Source: Rhodococcus qingshengii JCM 15477
Lineage (GTDB): Bacteria > Actinomycetota > Actinomycetes > Mycobacteriales > Mycobacteriaceae
Length of the DNA: 64,000 nt
Direction: 5' to 3'
Assembly: GCF_023221595.1 (NCBI RefSeq)
Contig: NZ_CP096563.1
Location: 726,501 to 790,500 of the forward strand
Position 1 is the first letter of the stretch; each line of letters begins with the position of its first letter. Shown here in pieces: positions 1 to 7,472 of this stretch. The position numbers and the translations under genes are program-made. The notes beneath the pieces were generated by a model. It did not search any database. It saw only the letters and a list, made by a program, of their open reading frames with translations, and was not told where the DNA came from.

Positions 1-166
1 GCGGATCGCCGTCCTCACCCAGGGTGTTTTCGATGAAGCCGTAGTCGGCCGGGTAGCCGAAAGCTGTGTAGAGGTAGCGATCGAGTTTGACGCGACCGGT
101 TACGTGGTCGACCTCGTACTTGTTGCGCTGACCCTTGGGGATCTCGATGGTGACGTCGAACTCCAC
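1..166 (-). CDS. ppa: Inorganic pyrophosphatase, N-terminal part (gene runs off the left edge)
   Basis: Soluble inorganic pyrophosphatase hydrolyses pyrophosphate to phosphate and so drives biosynthetic reactions forward. The minus strand from a GTG at 166 reads [20 protein letters not shown] and continues with a K-x-D-R segment and a tyrosine-rich stretch ([11 protein letters not shown]), the typical start of family I pyrophosphatases. Only about 55 residues are inside the window, so the C-terminal catalytic aspartates cannot be inspected. It is divergent from the dacB-like gene at 270, as in mycobacteria (Rv3628/Rv3627c). Confidence 0.93.
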   Translation of the reverse strand, partial: MEFDVTIEIPKGQRNKYEVDHVTGRVKLDRYLYTAFGYPADYGFIENTLGEDGDP

Positions 167-269
167 GCCGATTCCTCGCTGTCGTGTCGGTAATGATTCG
201 TCGGAAGGATATCGGGTCAAGGATAAGGTTGCCTGACCACCCAGTAGGCAGAGCACAGACGGAGGGGCG

Positions 270-1679
270 TTGGCGGGCCAAGGAAAGAAGAAGATCGGCT
301 CGTTGGAAGAGAGTCGACGGCGTAACTTCCGCATCCTTCTGGCGGTCGGTGCAGTGGTTGTACTGGCCGTCGCCGGAGTTGTCGTCGTGAAACTCGGTAC
401 GTCGAACGACACCGCGGGCAGCGCGACCGTGACTACGTCGCCGCAGCCTGCGCTCGTGACGCCGTCACCTCAGGTGGTGCCCGTCCCGACGGACGCACCG
501 ATCCCGAGCGCGGCGGGAATCGCCGCGGCGATCGGCCCGGCTGTGGCCAACCCGGATCTGGGGAAGTTCACCGGAGTTGTCGCTGATGCACTCACCGGAA
601 ACATTCTGTGGAGCGCAGACCCGTCGACGCCGATGACGCCTGCGTCCACGACGAAGGTGCTGACCGCATCGGCGGCACTGCTGAAGTTGCCGCTCGACCA
701 CCGGCTGTCCACGACGGTGGTTCCCGGAGCGAGCCCCGGGCAGGTCGTTCTGGTCGGCGGTGGTGACCCGACGCTGACGGCCACGCCGAAGGGGCAGAGC
801 GGGTATTACGCCAATGCTGCTCACATCGCGGATCTCGTCGACCAGATCAAGGCTGCCGGTACGCCGGTGACCAGCGTCGTGGTGGACTCGAGCTTGTTCA
901 AGGGCGACAACATGGCCACCGGCTGGTTCCCCGCGGACATCGCGGCCGGCTACATCACCCCGATCGAATCGGTGATGATCGAAGGTGGTCGGTACGACGG
1001 CACTCAAGACGAGTCGCCGCGTTCGGAAACGCCCGCGTTGGACGCGGGCAAGGTCCTCGCTCAGGCCCTCGGTGTCGATCCCGCCAACGTGAGTCTCGGC
1101 GCGGCGCCTGCCGGTGCCAAGCCGATCGCCACCGTGCAGTCGGCGCCGCTGAGCGACCGGCTGCTGCAGATGATGGAACATTCCGACAACGTGCTCGCCG
1201 AGACCATCGGGCGTGAGGTCGCGATTGCCTCCGGAATCGAAGCCTCGTTCACCGGAGCAGTCGACGCGACCGGCAAGACCCTGCAGGCGGCCGGGTTCGA
1301 CTACACCGGTGTATCGCTGCACGATTCCAGCGGACTGTCCGTCGACGATCTCATTCCCGCTCAGGTACTCGATCGCGTCATGACGGCTGCGGCCGGTGAC
1401 GGTGATCCGAAACTGCGTCCGCTGCTGGACTACCTTCCGGTGGCCGGCGGAACAGGAAGTTTGTCCGACCGCTACGCGTCCGGAAACCGAACCGGTGCGG
1501 GTTGGGTGCGAGCCAAGACGGGAACTCTCTCAACGGCCAGCGCGTTGTCAGGGTTCGTGGTCGATCAGAACGGGCGAGTGCTCACCTTCGCACTGATGTC
1601 CAATGACCGGCCGCCAGAAGTGAGCCGTCCTGCCCTGGACGCGATTGCCGGAGCATTGAGGAATTGCGGGTGCCAATAG
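270..1679 (+). CDS. dacB: D-alanyl-D-alanine carboxypeptidase/endopeptidase (PBP4 / DacB family)
   Basis: Low-molecular-weight penicillin-binding protein that trims or cleaves peptidoglycan peptides outside the membrane. 469 residues from a TTG at 270, preceded by a GGAGGGG ribosome site. A membrane segment lies at about residues 21-41, followed by a Pro/Thr-rich linker. All three serine-transferase motifs are visible: S126-T-T-K129 (catalytic serine and lysine), S305-D-N307 and K416-T-G418. Length and order fit the PBP4 class (peptidase S13). The next gene begins inside or at its stop codon, so the two are probably cotranscribed. Homologue by synteny: Rv3627c. Confidence 0.93.
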   Translation: MAGQGKKKIGSLEESRRRNFRILLAVGAVVVLAVAGVVVVKLGTSNDTAGSATVTTSPQPALVTPSPQVVPVPTDAPIPSAAGIAAAIGPAVANPDLGKFTGVVADALTGNILWSADPSTPMTPASTTKVLTASAALLKLPLDHRLSTTVVPGASPGQVVLVGGGDPTLTATPKGQSGYYANAAHIADLVDQIKAAGTPVTSVVVDSSLFKGDNMATGWFPADIAAGYITPIESVMIEGGRYDGTQDESPRSETPALDAGKVLAQALGVDPANVSLGAAPAGAKPIATVQSAPLSDRLLQMMEHSDNVLAETIGREVAIASGIEASFTGAVDATGKTLQAAGFDYTGVSLHDSSGLSVDDLIPAQVLDRVMTAAAGDGDPKLRPLLDYLPVAGGTGSLSDRYASGNRTGAGWVRAKTGTLSTASALSGFVVDQNGRVLTFALMSNDRPPEVSRPALDAIAGALRNCGCQ

Positions 1680-2752
1680 TGGCCGAAAAGACTCCACAAG
1701 ATGATGAAGCCTCGGCTCCGCTCGGTGGTGCCGTCGACTGGAGTCTTGCCGCCAAAGCCGGGATAAAACTGGCGCGCGGCGGCCCCGCGATGTCTCGCTA
1801 CACGGCCGAGACGGCAACCGCAGAACTCGCCGAAGCGTCCGAGCGCGCAGAACTGCCGGTTCGTGAAGTGACCGGGCTGGCCGACGGTCTACCGGTCCCG
1901 GCTGCTGACGTGCTTGACCGGGCCGGGTGGATCACGGCGGCCTCGCGGTCGATGGCACATCTCACCGGCGCCGACCCTGACGGCAGTGGCAATCTCATCG
2001 TCGGAAAGCCGGCGGGCTTGCAGGCCGGTGCAATGCTGGCGTACCTGTCTTCGGCGATCCTCGGGCAGTACGACCCGTTCACCGGCGAGCACGGCACCCT
2101 GCTTCTGGTCACACCGAACATCGTCTCCGTCGAACGGTCCCTTCGGCTGAACCCGAGTGACTTCCGGTTGTGGGTCTGCCTGCACGAGGTCACGCACCGG
2201 GTTCAGTTCTCGTCCTCGCCGTGGCTAGCGGAGTACATGAAGGAATCCGTCGAAACGCTCGGTGCGACGGTGGACGAGTCGATGACCGACGTTGTCGGGC
2301 GCCTTGCTGCAGAGCTGCGCTCGCGGAAGGAACCCGACTCCAGTGACGGTGCGACGGCGGGCGGGATCATCGGCCTGCTGCGCGCCTCGCAGGCGGAACC
2401 TCAGCGTGACGCGCTGGATCGGATGCTTGTACTCGGCACCCTCCTCGAAGGGCATGCAGACCACGTGATGGACGCCGTCGGCCCCGCCGTGGTGCCGTCG
2501 GTGGCAACGATCCGCGCGGCCTTCGACAAGCGTCGGCAGCGCAAGTCCAACCCCGTGCAGCGGATCATCAAGATGCTTCTCGGCATGGACGCCAAGATGG
2601 CGCAGTACGTGCGCGGCAAGGCCTTCGTCGACGCGGTGGTTCTCAAGGTCGGCATGGAGCAGTTCAACACCATCTGGACCGGGCCCGAGACCTTGCCGTT
2701 GCTCGACGAGATCGACAATCCCGACGCGTGGGTAAAGCGCGTTCTCGGCTAG
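1670..2752 (+). CDS. Zinc-dependent metalloprotease-like protein (TIGR03624 / DUF2342 type)
   Basis: Conserved actinobacterial protein of unknown substrate, placed by family with predicted zinc metallopeptidases. The motif H-E-V-T-H (histidines near residues 172 and 176) lies in LHEVTHRVQF and is the likely zinc site; an E-G-H-A-D-H segment follows about 90 residues later and may give the third ligand. A GTG at 1670 is chosen because TGAGGA ends about seven bases before it; TTG 1664 and GTG 1679 are in frame alternatives. It overlaps the dacB stop and abuts tilS, matching the mycobacterial Rv3627c-Rv3626c-Rv3625c order. Confidence 0.85.
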   Translation: MPIVAEKTPQDDEASAPLGGAVDWSLAAKAGIKLARGGPAMSRYTAETATAELAEASERAELPVREVTGLADGLPVPAADVLDRAGWITAASRSMAHLTGADPDGSGNLIVGKPAGLQAGAMLAYLSSAILGQYDPFTGEHGTLLLVTPNIVSVERSLRLNPSDFRLWVCLHEVTHRVQFSSSPWLAEYMKESVETLGATVDESMTDVVGRLAAELRSRKEPDSSDGATAGGIIGLLRASQAEPQRDALDRMLVLGTLLEGHADHVMDAVGPAVVPSVATIRAAFDKRRQRKSNPVQRIIKMLLGMDAKMAQYVRGKAFVDAVVLKVGMEQFNTIWTGPETLPLLDEIDNPDAWVKRVLG

Positions 2753-3730
2753 ATGCTGCTGCCTGAGACGCCCGCCCTCCTGGCGCTGCGACAGGCCGTG
2801 CGGGCGTGGACGCTCGCATTCGAGCCACGACGCCGCGTGGTCGTCGCCCTGTCCGGGGGAGCCGATTCGCTGGCGCTCACCGCAGCAGCCGTGGCGGAAA
2901 CCGGATCGGTCGACGCATTGATCGTGGACCATCGCCTGCAAGTCGGTTCCGATGCCGTCGCACGCTCGGCCGCAGACCAGGCGCTGGCGCTGGGTTGCCG
3001 GACCGCGACGGTCCTGACCGTCGACGTAGCCGAAGGTGGGAGTCTCGAGGCCGCTGCGCGTGAGGCTCGGTACAACGCCCTGCGCGGCGCCAGAACTGAC
3101 CTCCCGGTTCTACTCGGACACACGCTCGACGATCAGGCCGAGACCGTGCTTCTCGGACTCTCCCGCGGGTCCGGTGGGCGATCGATTCAAGGTATGACGG
3201 CATTCGACGCTCCCTGGGGACGGCCGCTACTCGGCATCCGGCGATCGGTGACCAGGGCGGCCTGCGTCGACCTGGAAATCACGCCGTGGGAGGACCCGCA
3301 CAACAACAATCCCGAGTTCACTCGCGTACGTCTGCGGCACGAGGCGTTGCCGCTGCTCGAAGAAATTCTCGGCGGGGGAGTTCCCGAAGCATTGGCCCGA
3401 ACCGCGACGCAGTTGCGTGAGGACGGTGAGGCGCTCGACGAGTACGCCGAGGCCCTACTCCTACGGGTTGTTGTCGACGGGGAAGTGGAAGTGGACACAC
3501 TTGCCGAAGCGCCCACCGCAATCCGTCGACGCGCTCTGCGCGCCTGGCTGCTGCAGGGCGGCGCAAAAGCATTGACGGACAAACAGTTACGCGCAGTCGA
3601 CGCCCTGGTGACCGACTGGCGGGGGCAAGGCGGCGTCGCGATCGGCGGCGGAACACCGGAGGCGAGGTTGGTGGCGGCCCGGCGACGTGGCAGGCTGATC
3701 CTCGGATTCGAAGACCGACGAAGGGTTTGA
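2753..3730 (+). CDS. tilS: tRNA(Ile)-lysidine synthetase TilS
   Basis: Converts the wobble cytidine of the CAU-anticodon isoleucine tRNA to lysidine using lysine and ATP, which switches codon reading from AUG to AUA. 325 residues; the PP-loop S34-G-G-A-D-S39 of the N-type ATP pyrophosphatase fold is intact, as is the downstream GHTLDDQAET helix. The protein has the short actinobacterial form. Its ATG directly follows the preceding stop codon and hpt starts three bases after it, so it sits inside an operon. Confidence 0.95.
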   Translation: MLLPETPALLALRQAVRAWTLAFEPRRRVVVALSGGADSLALTAAAVAETGSVDALIVDHRLQVGSDAVARSAADQALALGCRTATVLTVDVAEGGSLEAAAREARYNALRGARTDLPVLLGHTLDDQAETVLLGLSRGSGGRSIQGMTAFDAPWGRPLLGIRRSVTRAACVDLEITPWEDPHNNNPEFTRVRLRHEALPLLEEILGGGVPEALARTATQLREDGEALDEYAEALLLRVVVDGEVEVDTLAEAPTAIRRRALRAWLLQGGAKALTDKQLRAVDALVTDWRGQGGVAIGGGTPEARLVAARRRGRLILGFEDRRRV

Positions 3731-3733
3731 CGC

Positions 3734-4288
3734 GTGTACGAGGGCGACATCGCATCGGTACTGATCTCCGAAGAACAGATCCGTGCACGAACGGCGGAAC
3801 TGGCTGAGGACATCGCCAAGCGTTACCCGGCAGGCGCCCCCGAAGGGGATCTCCTGCTGATCGGCGTCCTCAAGGGAGCGGTCTTCTTCATGACCGACTT
3901 CGCCCGCGCGCTGCCGATCCCGTCGCAGATGGAATTCATGGCCGTGAGCTCCTACGGATCCTCGACCTCGTCTTCGGGCGTCGTCCGCATCCTCAAGGAC
4001 CTCGACAAGGACATCGCCGGTCGCCACGTGCTGATCGTCGAGGACATCATCGACTCCGGTCTCACGCTGTCGTGGCTGATGCGCAACCTCAAGACACGTA
4101 ATCCCGCTTCGCTCGAGGTCGTCACTCTGCTCCGCAAGCCGGACGCGGTCAAGATCGACGTCGACGTCCGCGACGTGGGCTTCGACATCCCCAACGAGTT
4201 CGTCGTAGGTTACGGCCTCGACTACGCCGAGCGGTACCGCGATCTGCCGTACATCGGCACCCTGGACCCCGAGGTCTACGGCGGCTGA
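3734..4288 (+). CDS. hpt: Hypoxanthine(-guanine) phosphoribosyltransferase
   Basis: Purine salvage enzyme joining hypoxanthine or guanine to PRPP. 184 residues from GTG 3734. The PRPP-binding signature [13 protein letters not shown] (about residues 98-110) with the tandem acidic pair is intact, as are an [10 protein letters not shown] flexible loop and a C-terminal [12 protein letters not shown] segment. tilS-hpt adjacency is widely conserved and in mycobacteria is followed later by ftsH; here about 9.6 kb of accessory genes intervene before ftsH. Confidence 0.95.
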   Translation: MYEGDIASVLISEEQIRARTAELAEDIAKRYPAGAPEGDLLLIGVLKGAVFFMTDFARALPIPSQMEFMAVSSYGSSTSSSGVVRILKDLDKDIAGRHVLIVEDIIDSGLTLSWLMRNLKTRNPASLEVVTLLRKPDAVKIDVDVRDVGFDIPNEFVVGYGLDYAERYRDLPYIGTLDPEVYGG

Positions 4289-4410
4289 GCCTGCTCGCCG
4301 GTTAGAACTCTTCACATTTCGGCACCTCTGCATCAGTCCGCCGAACGGACGACAGACAGGTCTCCGAGGCGTCGCTAGATTCACGGAATGCGCTATCGAC
4401 GGCTTATTCG

Positions 4411-5076
4411 GTGACCCTTCCGCCACCACCGCCACCGCCACCACCGCCCCCGCCTGGTGGGGAGCAGCAGTACTGGAGTGCCCAACCGCAGGGCGTTCTG
4501 TACCAACCTCCGACCACAAACGGCCTCGCAATTGCCGCCCTGGTCGGGGCGCTCGTGCTGGCGCCGGTCGGCATTGTGCTCGGCCACATTTCGCTCGCGC
4601 AGATCAAACGAACCGGTGAGCAGGGGCGAGGACTTGCAATCGCCGGTCTGGTCATCGGCTACATCTTCACCGCGCTTCTGGTGCTGTCGATCGTGTGGAT
4701 GTTTCTCATTGCCAATGCAGTCACCCGCGCGTTCGACGACTACGACAGCGCGTCTTCTCTCTACTACACATCTGAATCGTCGAGTACGACTTATCCGACG
4801 TATGCGACCACCACATCCCGGACGGTGGCGCCGACGTACAGCGGAAGCGACACGGCGTCGGTCATCGCCAATGCCTCGGTAGGTGACTGCGTCGTACGAA
4901 GGCTCGGGGCAGACAAGGGCGACGGGACCAGCGAGACATACGTCAGTCCGGTCTCATGCAGCTCGAGCAGCGCCACTCACCGGGTAGTCAGCCGCGGCAC
5001 GTCCACATCTTCGTGCACCGCCGATTGGGTTCGCAAAGAGAGTCCTGTCGTAGTGCTTTGCCTAGCGGACGAATGA
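4411..5076 (+). CDS. Proline-rich DUF4190-type membrane protein with exported Cys/Ser-rich tail
   Basis: 221 residues from GTG 4411. The N-terminus is a run of about 12 prolines after MTL. Two membrane segments (about residues 44-66 and 80-108) carry the GHIS-x-x-QI-x-x-TGE...RGLAIAGLVIGY pattern of DUF4190. The C-terminal half is Ser/Thr/Tyr-rich and has four well spaced cysteines (VGDCV, VSCS, SSCT, VLCLA), suggesting a small disulfide-bonded external domain like those of LppU-type proteins. Function unknown. The next gene starts with the same MTLPPPPP motif, so the two share a design and perhaps an ancestry at the N-terminus. Confidence 0.75.
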   Translation: MTLPPPPPPPPPPPPGGEQQYWSAQPQGVLYQPPTTNGLAIAALVGALVLAPVGIVLGHISLAQIKRTGEQGRGLAIAGLVIGYIFTALLVLSIVWMFLIANAVTRAFDDYDSASSLYYTSESSSTTYPTYATTTSRTVAPTYSGSDTASVIANASVGDCVVRRLGADKGDGTSETYVSPVSCSSSSATHRVVSRGTSTSSCTADWVRKESPVVVLCLADE

Positions 5077-5098
5077 TCGACAGAGGGAGACACAACCG

Positions 5099-7426
5099 AT
5101 GACGTTGCCGCCCCCGCCCCCGCCCCCACCTCCCCCACCACCCCCACCTTCACCACCGCAGGCTCTGGTTGCCGGACATCCTCCGCCCTCTCGATCTCGT
5201 GGCCGAGGATGGATTGTTGCCGTTGCAGCCCTTACCGCCGTCGCGGCCCTCGCCGCAGGCGCCGTCACCGTTGTCACGATTCTCCGGTCGGGAGACACCG
5301 ATGGACCGGTGGCAGGCCAGCTGGTCAACACTTACCCGACGCAGCCGACGCCAGGGTGGTCGTTGGACGTTGACGAGGTTCTGCCGGGCGGAAGATTTCT
5401 GTGGCCGGATTCGCTCGGTGCGAGCTATGGAACGGCGAGATTCATCGACGTGGGACAGACTCTGATAACTACGGTCGGTCCACAGCAGGGCCAGCAGTCC
5501 CAACTTGTTGCAGTCGACGCCGAGAGCGGATCCATTCGGTGGCAAACGCCGGTCGCCGGCACGGTGTCGTGTGCGACCACCGCGATCGATGCAGCCCTAC
5601 CTTGTGTCGTCAGGAACCCTGGTGGAACAGCTCGAGTCGTTTCCTTCTCGCTCGACTCGGGGGCGATTCGTTCGAGTGTCGACACCGATACGGCCACCTT
5701 GGTCGAGGTTTCCGACGGAGCGGTCTTCACTGTCGGCGGTAGCCAGTCCGGGCTGGTGATTTCGCGCGGAACCCCCACTGACCTCGATGCGGCGTGGACA
5801 ACGACAACTCCACCGGAAACCGACTGCGTCGGATCCGGCGATTCGCATTCGTTCGAGATCGTCGACGGCATCGTCTATTACTCGAGCATCGGATCTACGG
5901 CGCTCAACGCGGTCGATGGCGCACTGCTTTCGAATCCGAATCTGGGTGGCTACGAGGCACTTCCAGGACAAGGTTTTGCCGGCGTCCTCTGTGCGATGCC
6001 ATTTGCGTCGGACGGATACTCCAGCATCGTGTCCGACCGTGACGGTGCCGAGAGATTTAGAGTTGACGAAGACGCACCGGCATCACCGTGGCTTGTCTCG
6101 GCATCGAAATCTCGTCCGTACATCGGCTCGCACGGTGCCTACGACATGAACGACGGCACCGAGCTGTGGTCGGTCATCGGCGGAGACCACTTCTCGCTAC
6201 GCCGGATCGTCGGCGACATCGTGTTGGGCAACGACTCGGACACGCTCTCGGCCTACCGAATCGACACCGGGGAACAGTTGTGGTCGACCAAGATCGGCGA
6301 CTACTTCTCTTACTCGGTCTCGGACGGTGAGCGAATTCTCGTCCATCCTAACGACGGCAGGGTGCTCGCCGTCGAACTCGACGACGGCTCTGTCAGTTGG
6401 TCCCTCGATTCCCACACCAACCACTGGTCTTGGTCGAAGGCCCACGACGGACTCGCCTCGATCTCCAATGACAGATTCCTCTACTACCCACCGACCGGCG
6501 GACCGTCAGGAGCACCGGGCAGGCTGCCCGCTGTCCCTGAATTCGACGGAGGCAACGAGTACGTCACGAAATGCGGCCGGACACCGACCCTGACGCCGGT
6601 TGAATACCGCACGCAGGCAGAGGGTCTCGTCGTTCTAATGGAAATGAAAGCATCATGTCCCGGCGGAGACATCGTCTCCACCGACGCGCTTCGTGTATCG
6701 ATCACCGACACCGGCCAGAGCGTTGCATCGGCGGTGTTCGACTTCTCCGATGCGCCGATCTATCTTCCCCGAACCGATGGGACGAACACGACGAACTCGA
6801 TCCATCGCGAGTTCCTGTACGACCTCGGTAGCTTCTGGAGGCTGCCGAACACTCTCGGTGAGTCTTCGAGTCTGACCAATTCGAGAGCGTCAGGTGCTCA
6901 ACTCGTCGAATGCGAGGACGACGGGACGAGTGATACCAGCCTGACATCCGGGCCGGCATCGCGAAGTGACACCAATACGCCGATCCGACCCACACGTAGC
7001 GCGCAGCCGACAACGGGCGACGTCGAATCTGCGAGTCTCGAAGCCCTCCGGGCTCAGGCCGACGCCGATCGCCCCTTTGTGATCGGTGACCTCGCGAATA
7101 GGTGGGTGGCTCAGATCTCCTCCAAGCGGGTCGGACTCGATGCGGCGGATATCAATGGCGCTCAGGTGCATTGGACTGCTGCCCAGATCCTGCGACAGCA
7201 TCTCGAACTTCGTCTCATGTATCCGGAGGTGCGTCTGCTCTGGAGTGACGAATGGCGGACCTTCGATCTCCGGGGTTGGTGGATAACCGTCGCAGGCTTG
7301 ACGTTTGCGGATGCGGATGCGGCCAACGGGTGGTGCGATTCGAAGCGGATTGCCAACGATCAATGCTTCGCCAAGATCGTCAGTAACGATCGCGATTCGT
7401 CGGGGACCACCAAATATCGGCGATAG
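5099..7426 (+). CDS. Proline-rich, membrane-anchored PQQ-like beta-propeller protein
   Basis: 775 residues. An N-terminal run of about 15 prolines is followed by a basic stretch and one membrane helix (about residues 38-62), so the rest is probably outside the cell. The exterior part has repeated blade-like units with a G-x-x-x-W pattern (SIRWQT, GTELWSV, GEQLWSTK, GSVSWSLD), as in PQQ-binding-like beta-propellers. After a Ser/Thr-rich linker (about 610-650) a C-terminal region of unknown fold ends the protein. Such propellers usually scaffold protein-protein interactions. The substrate or partner is unknown; cotranscription with the flanking genes at 4411 and 7473 is likely from spacing. Confidence 0.75.
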   Translation: MTLPPPPPPPPPPPPPPSPPQALVAGHPPPSRSRGRGWIVAVAALTAVAALAAGAVTVVTILRSGDTDGPVAGQLVNTYPTQPTPGWSLDVDEVLPGGRFLWPDSLGASYGTARFIDVGQTLITTVGPQQGQQSQLVAVDAESGSIRWQTPVAGTVSCATTAIDAALPCVVRNPGGTARVVSFSLDSGAIRSSVDTDTATLVEVSDGAVFTVGGSQSGLVISRGTPTDLDAAWTTTTPPETDCVGSGDSHSFEIVDGIVYYSSIGSTALNAVDGALLSNPNLGGYEALPGQGFAGVLCAMPFASDGYSSIVSDRDGAERFRVDEDAPASPWLVSASKSRPYIGSHGAYDMNDGTELWSVIGGDHFSLRRIVGDIVLGNDSDTLSAYRIDTGEQLWSTKIGDYFSYSVSDGERILVHPNDGRVLAVELDDGSVSWSLDSHTNHWSWSKAHDGLASISNDRFLYYPPTGGPSGAPGRLPAVPEFDGGNEYVTKCGRTPTLTPVEYRTQAEGLVVLMEMKASCPGGDIVSTDALRVSITDTGQSVASAVFDFSDAPIYLPRTDGTNTTNSIHREFLYDLGSFWRLPNTLGESSSLTNSRASGAQLVECEDDGTSDTSLTSGPASRSDTNTPIRPTRSAQPTTGDVESASLEALRAQADADRPFVIGDLANRWVAQISSKRVGLDAADINGAQVHWTAAQILRQHLELRLMYPEVRLLWSDEWRTFDLRGWWITVAGLTFADADAANGWCDSKRIANDQCFAKIVSNDRDSSGTTKYRR

Positions 7427-7472
7427 TGCCTGACCCGTTCGGCGCACTTCCCACATCTGAGGAGCTTGGCGA

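Noticed and set aside
4411..4460. Proline codon runs (CCG/CCA/CCC) at 4411 and 5099 as candidate CRISPR or short tandem repeat arrays
   Set aside because: The runs are in frame at protein starts, use mixed Pro codons and have no spacers; they are polyproline coding sequence.
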